Origin: Pseudohongiella sp.
GTDB lineage: Bacteria > Pseudomonadota > Gammaproteobacteria > Pseudomonadales > Pseudohongiellaceae
Assembly: GCA_030651695.1 (NCBI GenBank)
Contig: JAUSCD010000008.1
Span: 1-64,000 of the forward strand
Length of the DNA: 64,000 nucleotides
Reading direction: 5' to 3'
Part shown: in pieces, positions 46,207 through 56,000 of the stretch
Layout: each line of letters starts with the position of its first letter
Numbering within the stretch: the first letter of the stretch is position 1
Notes under the pieces: model-generated
What the model was told of the DNA's origin: nothing
Seen by the model: only the letters and a program-made list of their open reading frames with translations
Databases searched by the model: none
Made by a program: the position numbers and the translations under genes

Positions 46207-46239
46207 GTGATTTTCCTTCTGCCCTGAAACGCGCGAGCC

Positions 46240-46989
46240 TTAAATCAGACCCAACGCCTGCTTCTGTTTGAGTATCAGCTCGGCGATGCCTTGCTGAGCC
46301 AGTCCAATCATCTGTTGCAACTGCACAAAATCGTAGTCGCCATTTTCTGCGGTACCCTGAACTTCAATAAACCGGCCCGCTTCGTTCATCACGACGTTCA
46401 TGTCGGTCTCCGCGGTAGAGTCTTCGGCATAATCCAGGTCCAGTACTGGTGAACCCAGGTACATGCCTACAGACACCGATCCGATCAGCTGCTTCACCGG
46501 ATTGGTTTTAATCAGTCCGCGCTCCATCATCACTGACACAGCGTCGTACAAGGCCACGCAAGCGCCGGTGATGGATGCCGTACGGGTGCCCCCATCAGCC
46601 TGAATCACATCACAATCCAGCTTGATGGTGTTCTCACCCAGCATTTTCATGTCCAGTGCCGCTCGCAGTGAACGGCCAATCAGGCGCTGAATCTCCTGTG
46701 TTCGCCCGCCCTGTTTACCACGCGCAGCCTCACGATCCATACGAGTGCCGGTAGAGCGCGGCAGCATGCCATATTCAGCTGTAACCCAGCCCAGGCCCTG
46801 ACCTTTCAGAAAACGCGGAACGGAATCTTCCACACTTGCAGTACAGATAACCTTTGTATCGCCAAATTCCACCAAAACTGAACCCTCAGCGTGTTTGGTG
46901 TAGTGGCGGGTCAGGCGAATATCACGCAGCTGGTCAAATTGACGCTGACTGGGGCGGATAATGGATGTGTTAGAAGTGGAATCTTGCAT
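46240..46989 (-). CDS. rph: Ribonuclease PH
   Basis: Phosphorolytic 3'-5' exoribonuclease that trims tRNA 3' ends. About 249 residues from the ATG at 46989 (AGAGG 5 bases upstream). Conserved blocks are [67 protein letters not shown] and [17 protein letters not shown]. The frame is open to 47145 but that extension is not typical. Divergent from yicC. Confidence 0.96.
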   Translation of the reverse strand: MQDSTSNTSIIRPSQRQFDQLRDIRLTRHYTKHAEGSVLVEFGDTKVICTASVEDSVPRFLKGQGLGWVTAEYGMLPRSTGTRMDREAARGKQGGRTQEIQRLIGRSLRAALDMKMLGENTIKLDCDVIQADGGTRTASITGACVALYDAVSVMMERGLIKTNPVKQLIGSVSVGMYLGSPVLDLDYAEDSTAETDMNVVMNEAGRFIEVQGTAENGDYDFVQLQQMIGLAQQGIAELILKQKQALGLI

Positions 46990-47163
46990 GGAACCTCTGC
47001 TTTGACGCGATTGACAGTTTTGTCGATGGGTGTGGTGGCGGATTATCCCGCATTGGGCAACTGATTTCACCCTGAGCGCACACTTGCGCACGAATCGGTT
47101 ACACTCCCCGTCAGACTTCAGGCCAGACCAACGCGCCGCAAACATGTATCAGGGGGTAAATTA

Positions 47164-48030
47164 ATGGTAGCCAGCATGACCGCTTTCGCCAGAAAGCAGA
47201 CGGAATTCGACTGGGGCACAATGAGTTGGGAGATCCGCTCGGTCAATCACCGCTTTCTGGAGTCCGGCATTCGGGTGCCGGACAGCCTGCGCGTGCTGGA
47301 ACCCATTGTACGAGATACCTTGCGCAAAGCGCTTAGCAGAGGCAAGGTCGACATCCAGTTACGCGTTTCAGGAAGGGCTGATGCTGGCAGCAACCAGGCG
47401 CTGAACGGTGATCTGGTTGCCAAACTAAATGCCTTGAGCGAGCAGGTACTGCAGTTATGCCCTGGCACCCAACCGCTGCGCGTCACTGACGTGCTGCGCT
47501 GGCCCGGCGTACTGGAGGAAACCGGGCCCGATGACGAAAGCCTGCAGGCCGATGCCCTCGCCTTGCTGCAAGACACCCTGAAGGATTTTACAGACTCCCG
47601 CCGCCGGGAAGGTGAGGAACTTGCTCAACTTATTCGTCAGCGACTTGATGCTGTCCGTGAGATTGTGCTTGGCATTCGCCAGCGCCTGCCGGAAATCCTG
47701 CAGCGCCAGCAGGACAATATCCGTCTGCGCCTGGACACTTTCAAAATTGAGCTGGATCCGGCACGCCTTGAGCAGGAAATCGTGGTACTGGCCAATAAGT
47801 CTGACGTAGACGAAGAGCTTGATCGCCTGCTCACTCACGTTACTGAAGTTGAGCGTGTGCTAAAAACCAGCGAACCAGTCGGCCGTCGTCTGGACTTTTT
47901 GATGCAGGAGCTCAATCGTGAAGCTAATACATTGTCTTCAAAATCGATTGTGGCGGAGACAACCTTGAATGCGGTGGAATTGAAGGTGTTGATTGAGCAG
48001 ATGCGGGAGCAGGTGCAGAATATTGAGTGA
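47164..48030 (+). CDS. yicC: YicC family endoribonuclease
   Basis: 288 residues. MVASMTAFARKQTEF and SWEIRSVNHRFLE are the YicC N-terminal signature, with a conserved RGKVDIQLRV strand. The C-terminal DUF1732 part includes SDVDEELDRLLTHV and PVGRRLDFLMQELNREANTLSSKS. Members cleave RNA and affect small-RNA turnover. Divergent from rph across 174 bases that hold both promoters. Confidence 0.95.
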   Translation: MVASMTAFARKQTEFDWGTMSWEIRSVNHRFLESGIRVPDSLRVLEPIVRDTLRKALSRGKVDIQLRVSGRADAGSNQALNGDLVAKLNALSEQVLQLCPGTQPLRVTDVLRWPGVLEETGPDDESLQADALALLQDTLKDFTDSRRREGEELAQLIRQRLDAVREIVLGIRQRLPEILQRQQDNIRLRLDTFKIELDPARLEQEIVVLANKSDVDEELDRLLTHVTEVERVLKTSEPVGRRLDFLMQELNREANTLSSKSIVAETTLNAVELKVLIEQMREQVQNIE

Positions 48031-48148
48031 TGTCCTTAGAAGTTGCGCACTCTCACAGGCTCAAAAAGTAGCCCTTCCTATACATAAGCACCCGCACGTG
48101 TATAGAAAGCAGCAAAATTTATGCATGTTGGTCCGGCAAATGACATCT

Positions 48149-49252
48149 TCAGTAAGCACTCAGATCATTGCTCTCCGAAGTCATCAGCTGCATAAGTTTC
48201 GGGTGCACAAACAGCTTCTCTTTTCCGGCAGCAACTTCCTGTAAGACGCCGATATCCACCATTTGCTTTAGATATACGGACGCCGTTTGTCGTTTTGCTA
48301 TGCCGCTGTCCACCACATTGCTGATTCGGCAATAAGGCTGTTCAAAAATCAGTTGCACAAGCTCATAGCTGTATATTTTGGGTAACTGCTTACGAATGTG
48401 TTGAGTTGTGCTGTCCATTAACGCTTTTATCGCCGCGATTTTTCTGCAGGTCCATATTGCGGTCTGCTCGACGCCTTGCAACATAAAGACTAGCCACGCT
48501 TCCCAGTTCTCATCGCTTGTCACCTGAGTGAGCAGACGATAGTAGTCTCGTTTGTTCTGAACGATGTACCGGCTCAAATACAAGATGGGAAGTGTCAGCA
48601 GATTCTGCTCGATTAAATACAGCACGTTCACAATGCGTCCAGTGCGGCCGTTGCCGTCGTAAAACGGATGTATGGCCTCAAATTGGTAATGGCTCACCGC
48701 CATTTTAATAAGCGGATCAATACCATCCGGCTGATGCAGAAAGTGTTCCCAGTTACTTAGCAAGTCCCGAATTACCTGCTCACCCACTGGGGGGGTATAA
48801 ACAGTTTCGCCTGTGGCCTGGTTGCCAATGATGGTACCCGGTACTTTCCGAACACTCATTTCGTTGTGCATGAGTGTGCTGCAAATTTCGATAGCAGTCG
48901 TTGTGCACAGTGGTTTTTTTTCCAGCTGAATAAAGCCTTGATAAAGCGCCGTCCTATAACGCAGAGCTTCCTTGGTGGCATGATCGGCGCCATTGTCTGC
49001 TTGCGAGTACTGAAATAACCGGTCGGTTGTTGTGACGATGTTTTCAATTTCCGAGCTGGCTTTTGCCTCCAGAAGAGGAATCAGGTTAATCAACATGCTT
49101 TGATTGGGAATCAACTCTCCCGCCTGTTTCAACTCTGCCAATGCTGCGCGGGCCAAGATGCAGGCTTTCAGCACGGCCTTGGTTTCTATCCGCTCAAGAT
49201 CAGGCGGCAACAGTGGCAATTGATTAAATGGCTGATCTGCTCGCCAACTCAT
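48149..49252 (-). CDS. Fic family AMP-transferase with winged-helix C-terminus
   Basis: 367 residues from the ATG at 49252, which gives the usual N-terminus (SWRADQPFNQLPLLPP). The Fic motif HPFYDGNGRTGR is at about residue 195. An N-terminal inhibitory motif SxxxEN (SSEIEN, near residue 65) places it in the class II, self-inhibited Fic group. The last 80 residues form a winged helix (YCRISNVVDSGIAKRQTASVYLKQM), suggesting DNA binding. The frame stays open to 49441 through an operator-like array, which I regard as non-coding. It probably AMPylates a host protein and may regulate itself. Confidence 0.92.
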   Translation of the reverse strand: MSWRADQPFNQLPLLPPDLERIETKAVLKACILARAALAELKQAGELIPNQSMLINLIPLLEAKASSEIENIVTTTDRLFQYSQADNGADHATKEALRYRTALYQGFIQLEKKPLCTTTAIEICSTLMHNEMSVRKVPGTIIGNQATGETVYTPPVGEQVIRDLLSNWEHFLHQPDGIDPLIKMAVSHYQFEAIHPFYDGNGRTGRIVNVLYLIEQNLLTLPILYLSRYIVQNKRDYYRLLTQVTSDENWEAWLVFMLQGVEQTAIWTCRKIAAIKALMDSTTQHIRKQLPKIYSYELVQLIFEQPYCRISNVVDSGIAKRQTASVYLKQMVDIGVLQEVAAGKEKLFVHPKLMQLMTSESNDLSAY

Positions 49253-49302
49253 GTTTATATTTCTCGATAATTTCGACAAGTCATGCGCTGTCCCGGAGTT
49301 TA

Positions 49303-49399
49303 TGTCGATTTCATCGACGCGACAAGCTTTTATGTCGATATTTATGTATTTTATCGACACATTAGCGGTTGACCCTCGGACGTCTCCATCGAATCGACA
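49303..49399. promoter_or_regulatory. Phased TGTCGAT/ATCGACA heptamer array upstream of the Fic gene
   Basis: TGTCGAT occurs at 49303 and 49333; its complement ATCGACA occurs at 49353 and 49393, and ATCGACG at 49313. Start positions differ by 10, 20, 20 and 40, so all lie on one helix face. A further TTCGACA lies at 49272. Two inverted pairs have spacers of 3 and 13 bases. The array sits in the 290-base divergent region between the Fic gene and the hydrolase-kynU pair. Confidence 0.6.
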
Positions 49400-49542
49400 T
49401 AATTGCACCAAACCGTCTGAATTCAGGTTTACGCCGCTCACGAACGGATTTCATGATTTTCAGTCTCTCCCCTTTTTAAGTATAGTTACCCGCATCGCGA
49501 CCAGAACCACCCGTTGATCAGCTGTCGCCCTGCGGAGGAATC

Positions 49543-50421
49543 TTGTTAGTCAAACGTCAGTATCTTTTCCAAAAGTTGTTTCTGGGTCTGTTGTTATGCG
49601 GTGCAGCAACATATACAGCTGCCCAGAACGTGCAACCCGGCGGGCAGCAGCCAGCTGTGAGTTACGCGCCGGTTGACCCCGCCGTCAGCTATGAAGCAGT
49701 AACCGCCCTGAACTACTCAACCCCCGCTGCCATGATCCCCTACGGCAATGATCTGCTGCAATTTGGCCTGTTGTGGCTGCCCGTTAACGAGCGCCGCCCG
49801 CCGGCGCAGATTGTGTTCATTCACGGTGGTTGCTGGCTGGACGCCTACGACGTGCGTCACACCTACGCGCTCAGCACCGCCCTGGCGCAGGCCGGTTATG
49901 CGGTGTGGTCGCTGGAATATCGCCGCACCGGTGACAATGGTGGCGGCTGGCCGTGGACCTTTGAAGACATCAAAGCCGGCATTGCACACGTGCATCCCGC
50001 TCCAGAGTTCCCGGATATTCCGGTAATTGTGATGGGCCACTCGGCCGGCGGTCATCTGGCCTTGCTGGCGGGGGCTGCAGATCCGACACTCAAAGGCGTT
50101 GTGGGGTTGGCCGCCGTCACTGACATCATCGAATATGCGCAGGGTGATAACAGCTGTCAGACGGTAGTACCCGCGTTTATGGGTGGCAGTTTCGAAAACC
50201 GGGCTGATGAATACCACGCAGCAAATCCGGCAGAAAAAACGCCGCATCCGAACACTGTGTTGTTGCACGGCAGCGCTGATGAAATTGTCCCTGTTGCACA
50301 AGCGACTCTCGAAGGCGCCCGCACTGTGATGGTGGGAGGCGGTCATTTTGACTGGGTACATCCGGGCACAGAAGCGTTCCGCACTTTGCTGAGCACACTG
50401 CAAGAAATGTTACAGCCATGA
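49543..50421 (+). CDS. Exported alpha/beta hydrolase, kynurenine-formamidase-like
   Basis: 292 residues starting at TTG 49543, supported by GGAGG (49534-49538) five bases earlier. A signal peptide ends near TAAQ (about residue 28). HGGCWLDAYD is the oxyanion HGG motif seen in eukaryotic-type arylformamidases, GHSAGGHLAL holds the nucleophile, LLHGSADEIVP the Asp and GGGHFDWV the His. Its stop is 10 bases before kynU, so formyl-kynurenine hydrolysis is a reasonable guess, although export to the periplasm would be odd for that task. Other ester substrates are possible. Confidence 0.82.
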   Translation: MLVKRQYLFQKLFLGLLLCGAATYTAAQNVQPGGQQPAVSYAPVDPAVSYEAVTALNYSTPAAMIPYGNDLLQFGLLWLPVNERRPPAQIVFIHGGCWLDAYDVRHTYALSTALAQAGYAVWSLEYRRTGDNGGGWPWTFEDIKAGIAHVHPAPEFPDIPVIVMGHSAGGHLALLAGAADPTLKGVVGLAAVTDIIEYAQGDNSCQTVVPAFMGGSFENRADEYHAANPAEKTPHPNTVLLHGSADEIVPVAQATLEGARTVMVGGGHFDWVHPGTEAFRTLLSTLQEMLQP

Positions 50422-50431
50422 TGCTCCGCCC

Positions 50432-51694
50432 ATGAGCACTGGCAAACCGATCAGCCTGAATGACGTTCGCGACATGGATTACCATGATGCGCTTGCACAT
50501 AAGCGGGCAGAATTTGATCTCCCGGCAGACATCATTTATCTGGATGGCAATTCGCTGGGCTGCCTGCCTCATGCTGCGCGCCAGCGTGCGCAGGAGGTTG
50601 TCGCAATACAATGGGGCCGCGATCTGATCAAAAGCTGGAACAGCCACGGCTGGATTGATTTGCCAGTGACCGTAGGTGAAAAGATTGCGCGGCTGATCGG
50701 TGCCGCGCCAGGTCAAACGATTTGCTGTGACTCAATTTCGGTGAACCTTTTTAAAGTGCTGAGTGCAGCACTGATGATGCAGCCTGACCGCTCTGTTGTT
50801 TTATCTCAGCGTGATAATTTCCCGACCGATCTGTATATCGCCCAAGGCCTTGAACAGTTGCTGGGCGCAAAACGCTGTCAGCTTTTGATGGTGGATCCGG
50901 AAGATATCGCTGCCAATCTGAACGAGTCAGTTGCGGTGCTGATGCTCACTCATGTCAATTTCCGCAGCGGACGTATCCATGATATGCAGACGCTGACCGA
51001 GCTTGCGCATGCCAAAGGCATTCTGGTGATCTGGGATCTGGCGCATAGTGCAGGCGTGCTGCCGCTGGAGCTTGATCGGTGTGATGCAGACTTTGCTGTA
51101 GGTTGCACCTACAAATATCTGAATGGTGGCCCCGGTGCACCGGCTTTTATTTATGCAGCCAAGCGCCATCTGGAAAAGATAAACCAACCACTCAGCGGCT
51201 GGATGGGACATAAGGCGCCTTTTGAGTTCTCACCGGATTACACAGGCGCAGACGGCATAGAAAAGTTCTTATGTGGCACACCACCTGTCATTTCAATGAG
51301 TGTGCTGGATGCAGCGTTGGATGTATTTAACGGCGTCAGTATGCAGCAGCTACGCGAGAAGTCTCAGGCACTGAGTGAATTGTTTATCAGATTGCTAACA
51401 CAGCAGCCCTGCCTGTCCGTTTTAAAATCCGGCTTTCCGGCAGACCGAAGTGAGCGCGGTGCCCAGCTTGCTTATCATCATCCCCACGCCTTTGAAATAT
51501 GTCAGGCTCTGATTGCGCAGGGTGTTATCGCCGATTTCAGAGCGCCGGACATTCTGCGTATCGGATTCAGCCCTTTGTATCTACGCTTTGAAGATATCTG
51601 GCATAGCGTTGAGGCACTTGCAGCAATCATGACATCAGAAGCCTGGCGCAAGCCTGAATTTTCACGCGTGGGAAGTGCGGGTAAAGTGACGTGA
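50432..51694 (+). CDS. kynU: Kynureninase
   Basis: PLP enzyme that cleaves kynurenine to anthranilate and alanine. 420 residues, family length. IYLDGNSLGCLPHAARQRA is the N-terminal signature, VLMLTHVNFRSGRIHDM and VIWDLAHSAGVLPLEL surround the PLP site, and the Schiff-base Lys is in GCTYKYLNGGPGAPAF near residue 228. No tryptophan dioxygenase or kynurenine monooxygenase gene is seen in the window. Confidence 0.95.
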   Translation: MSTGKPISLNDVRDMDYHDALAHKRAEFDLPADIIYLDGNSLGCLPHAARQRAQEVVAIQWGRDLIKSWNSHGWIDLPVTVGEKIARLIGAAPGQTICCDSISVNLFKVLSAALMMQPDRSVVLSQRDNFPTDLYIAQGLEQLLGAKRCQLLMVDPEDIAANLNESVAVLMLTHVNFRSGRIHDMQTLTELAHAKGILVIWDLAHSAGVLPLELDRCDADFAVGCTYKYLNGGPGAPAFIYAAKRHLEKINQPLSGWMGHKAPFEFSPDYTGADGIEKFLCGTPPVISMSVLDAALDVFNGVSMQQLREKSQALSELFIRLLTQQPCLSVLKSGFPADRSERGAQLAYHHPHAFEICQALIAQGVIADFRAPDILRIGFSPLYLRFEDIWHSVEALAAIMTSEAWRKPEFSRVGSAGKVT

Positions 51695-51713
51695 TAATTT
51701 TTTACACCCGGTT

Positions 51714-51950
51714 TTAGGCGCTCAGGCTATCGCGAAGTTGATTTATCAGTTCATCATCGACCGATATTCCAGAAATTGCAGGCAGCGGTCTAAAACCAAA
51801 GCAGACTGGTTCCTCAATTTCGAATTCAGAGGACGAGTGTTTTATATCTGGATAAGTGCACAACCCATGTCTACCAAAGTTGATATTTCTGTTAGTAATA
51901 CAAACTGCATTTAGTTCACTATGCCCGTAGCCTGTCCCTCCACAGAGCAA
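51714..51950 (-). CDS. Possible small orphan protein or gene remnant
   Basis: An open frame of 78 codons on the minus strand in a 275-base gap that is visibly richer in A+T than its neighbours. The product (ending SVDDELINQLRDSLSA) matches nothing I recognise and has no signal peptide or membrane segment. It may be a real small gene, a fragment of a lost gene, or chance. Confidence 0.25.
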   Translation of the reverse strand: MLCGGTGYGHSELNAVCITNRNINFGRHGLCTYPDIKHSSSEFEIEEPVCFGFRPLPAISGISVDDELINQLRDSLSA

Positions 51951-51969
51951 GTAAAACGAGACAACTCAA

Positions 51970-52890
51970 ATGAAACCATTCTCACCATTACACCGCCTTC
52001 TGCTCATCAGTCTGCTGTTTTTCACCCTGCTTCAGTCATCACTTGCGCAAGCAGCGGAACTCATCAGACACAACGTGGACGCAGACGGCCATCCCATGGC
52101 CTTGTGGGAGAAGTCCATCCCCGATCCTATAGGTCACATTTTGCTGCACCACGGGCGCACCTGGAGCTCACTGCCGGATTTTGATCTGCAAGTACCTGGC
52201 GAAGACCTGTCGTTAATGGATGGATTTAATGCCATGGGTTTCAGCGTCTGGGCGTTGGATGCACGCGGTTATGGCGGCACTCCGCGTGACAGCACGGGCT
52301 GGAATACGCCTGACCGCGCAGCCCAGGATCTGGCAATTGTGCTGGACTGGCTGCAAGAGCGTAATGGGCAGAAAACCCACGTCTGGGGCTGGTCGTACGG
52401 CTCCATGGTGGCCCAACTGGCGGCGCAGAGGTACCCGGAAGTTTTCCGCTCCGTGACCCTATTCGGGTACCCTACCGACCCCGATGCCGTTGTTGCTGCC
52501 GATACAACCGCTGGTGAGCCGCCACGGCGCGCCACTACGGCTGAAGCTGCAGCATCTGACTTTATTGTCGAAGGCGCCATCAGCCAGAATGCCGTTGATG
52601 CCTTTGTCGCAGCAGCGCTGGCAGCTGATCCGGTCCGATCGGACTGGAACCAGTTGCATCAGTGGAATGCGCTGGATGGCGCTGAATTGGCGATCCCGGT
52701 TTTGTTGTTGCAGGCCGAGTTCGATCCGCTTGCCAATACCGATGCTCATGCCCGCCTGTTCGTTAAAATCCCTGATGCCAACAAGCAATGGGTGGTGCTG
52801 GCTGGCGGCGCTCACGCGGCCTTGCTGGAGACTCCGCGCGCACGACTGATCAAAGCCTCGACAGATTTTATGAAGTGGCTGGATTTGTAG
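51970..52890 (+). CDS. Exported alpha/beta hydrolase
   Basis: 306 residues with a signal peptide ending near LAQA (about residue 28). The fold is canonical: LLHHGRTWSSLPDF (oxyanion loop), WGWSYGSMVAQL with nucleophile Ser, LLLQAEFDPLANTDAHA with the Asp, and GGAHAALLE with the His. No closer family is recognised; haloalkane or epoxide hydrolase-like lipid esterases are possible. Preceded by a low-GC stretch and followed by an SNF2 helicase gene, with no obvious functional link to either. Confidence 0.85.
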   Translation: MKPFSPLHRLLLISLLFFTLLQSSLAQAAELIRHNVDADGHPMALWEKSIPDPIGHILLHHGRTWSSLPDFDLQVPGEDLSLMDGFNAMGFSVWALDARGYGGTPRDSTGWNTPDRAAQDLAIVLDWLQERNGQKTHVWGWSYGSMVAQLAAQRYPEVFRSVTLFGYPTDPDAVVAADTTAGEPPRRATTAEAAASDFIVEGAISQNAVDAFVAAALAADPVRSDWNQLHQWNALDGAELAIPVLLLQAEFDPLANTDAHARLFVKIPDANKQWVVLAGGAHAALLETPRARLIKASTDFMKWLDL

Positions 52891-53026
52891 AAACTCCGGG
52901 TTTAACGGGAATCTGATGGATACTCCGGAACAGTAAACTCTGCACAATATTAAATCGCGACTTGTCGGGAGCTCTCCAGCGCACTATGCTGGTCAGTTCC
53001 TTGCAGTCGGGACTCGCTAAAAACTC

Positions 53027-56000
53027 GTGATTAAATTCTCCATCAAAGACATTATTTACATGGCCGGCACCGCCAGCTTCAAGCGCGGTGAAGCCTATTA
53101 TCAGCAGAACCGTGTCAAGCTGCTTAATCCTGATCCGGATTCCGACCGCATTGTTGCGGAAGTGCAGGGCAAGGAACCCAAACCCTATCAAGTGGTATTG
53201 TCCGGCGCCCACAACCTGCTATCAGCAGACTGCAGCTGCCCGGTGGGATTCGATTGCAAACATGGCGTGGCAGCCGCGCTTAAATGGTTGTGGTTTTTAA
53301 GCAGCGACCGGCGACTGGCGCCAAGCCCGCATCGTCAGGAAGATGGCTCGGCTCAACTCAGGCAGTGGCTTTCTGACATGCCGACGGCTAAAAAACAGCC
53401 CCACTCTGAACTGTCGCCCGGGAGCCACTATCTGCTTTATAACCTTGATACTGAAGGCGCCGGCATCAATTGCGAGCAGATACGCGTTACCCTGCAAAAG
53501 GCCTACCTTAAACTCAATGGTGAGTGGAGTCAGTTACATCAGTACCGGCCTGACTATGCCAATCTTGAAAGTAATGCTCCTGATTTCTTCAAAGCTGAAG
53601 ATGTCAGCATTCTGAACCTGCTTCGCGGCTGGCATACACAATGGGGATTTCAGTTGAGCGCGGAATCTGGCGCACTGGCTCTGCAGAATATGCTCGCCAG
53701 CAAGCGTCTCCGGCGGGCTGGTAGCGGTCAATTTATCCTGCCTGCTGAACCCCGGCCCATGACCTGGACGTGGCAGGAGGCCGATGACACATTTAAACTC
53801 AAGGCCACTCTGAAAGGACTTGAACAATGGCAGCTGCTTCCGCTTGAACCGCCTTCGTATCTCGATCTGGCAACCAACTGCATAGGTGAGATCGTCAGCA
53901 CCATTGATGGCGGCAGACTTGAACACCTGATGAATATGCCAGCCGTACCACGCGCGGATATGAAGGACGTTGCCAAAACCCTCCGCCATACTCTGCGTCG
54001 CGACCAGTTGCCGCTGCCTGATGAAAACGAACTCATCGAATGTGACACCCCCGCAGCGCATCTGATCATGCTCAGCGTCACTGACAATAAAGGCGTGAGA
54101 CTGCCAGGCCTGCAACTGGTGTTTGATTATCAGGGCCTGCCAGTACACGTGCACCATCTGGACGACGCCGACCCGGTGTTTCTGGCCGAACATCAGGGCC
54201 GGCAATACCGGGTACAGCGCAACATCGAGTTGGAACGGGAGTTTTTTGAGACCCTGCTTGGCACCGGGCTGGTGCTGCGCGAGCAGTTGGGCAAATGGCA
54301 GCACGTGTGGACGCCCCCTTTTGTCGATGGCGGGCAACTGCTGCAGCTCTGGCAAACCGTGCTGGACACACATCTGCCCGCACTTCAGAAAGAAGGCTGG
54401 GTGCTGTCTGTCCATGCCGATTACGACATGCCAGTGTCGTCGGCTGCATTTGATATTTCGCTGAATGACTCTGAAAACCCGGAATCCAGACACTGGTTTG
54501 ACTTTGAGTTGTCGCTGCAGAATGGTGGTAAAAAGCTGTCCACTCTGGACGCCGTGGAAGCCTGGCTTGAAGCCGATACTCCCGACGAACTGGTGCTGCC
54601 GTTTGATGGCGAGTGGGTGCGTGTGGATACCCGCCCGCTACAAACGCTGCGCAGTCTGATAGAGGAACTCTACCAGCGCGGACAGCTCGATAAACCCGCG
54701 CAATTGCCCGCGTTTCAGGCCATGCAGTTTTCCGATGCGCTGTCACAGGACAATCCGGACCTGAACACGCGCAAAGCGCCGCTCACCCGCTCCCTGATCA
54801 CACAATTGCAGGACTTCAAGGGTCTGACTGTTGTCGAGCCGCCTGTGCAATTGAATGCAGAGCTGCGCCCCTATCAGCAACAAGGGCTGAACTGGCTGAT
54901 GTTTTTGCAGCGTTTTGGATTCGGCGGAATTCTGGCGGACGATATGGGTTTGGGCAAGACCCTGCAAACTCTGGCGCTGCTGTTGCATTTAAAAAACAGC
55001 GGACAACTGAATAAACCTGCCCTGCTGGTTTGCCCGACCAGTCTGACCAGTAACTGGTTGCACGAAGCCACCCGTTTCACGCCGGACCTGCGGGTGTGCC
55101 TGATTCATGGTTCAAAACGCAAAGCCACTTTTGAACAGATTGCGGACAATGATCTGGTGATCACCACCTATCCCTTGTTGCCTCGCGATATCAAACTCTA
55201 TAGTGATTTCTCGTTCAGTCTACTGATTCTGGACGAAGCACAATTGATCAAAAACCCGGGCACCCGCATTTCTGCCGATGTGCGAATCATTAAATGTGAC
55301 ACCCGGCTATGTTTGAGCGGAACACCACTTGAGAACCATCTTGGCGAGTTGTGGGCATTGATGGATTTTGCCCTGCCGGGTTTGCTGGGCGGGCGTAAGT
55401 CGTTTAACAAACAATACCGCTTCCCGATCGAAGAACAAGGTGACCGCGACCGCCAGACTGAACTTGCACGTCGTATTGCGCCATTCATGTTGCGTCGCAG
55501 CAAATCGGATGTGGCCCAGGATTTACCCCCTAAAACAGAAATCCTGCAGTACGTCGAGCTGGAAGGAAAACAGCGCACGTTATATGAAGGCATTCGCATC
55601 AGCATGGAAAAACGTATTCGCGATCTGATTGCGCAAAAGGGCATGGCCCGCAGCCACATCGAGTTTCTGGACGCACTGCTGAAACTGCGTCAGGCCTGTA
55701 TTGATCCCCGGTTGGTCAAACTGGAAAAAGCAGCAGACATCAATGAAAGCGCCAAACTGAACTGGTTGTCAGAAAATATTCCCCTGTTGCTGGAGGAAGG
55801 CCGGAATATTCTGTTGTTCTCACAATTCACCGAAGTGCTTGCGCTGATTGAGCAGGATCTGATCAGTCAGAATATTACCTACTCAAAACTCACCGGGCAG
55901 ACACGAAACCGTCAGCAGGTGATCGATCAGTTCCAGCAAGGTGAGGTTCGGGTGTTTCTGGTCAGCTTAAAAGCCGGCGGCAGCGGATTGAATCTGACCG

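Noticed and set aside
49253-49441. N-terminal extension of the Fic protein to 49441
   Set aside because: The extension would be encoded by the phased heptamer array and has no family similarity, whereas the ATG at 49252 gives the standard Fic N-terminus.
53534-54493. Long minus-strand open frame (319 codons) opposite the SNF2 gene
   Set aside because: A shadow of the helicase coding sequence without a leader or recognisable domains.
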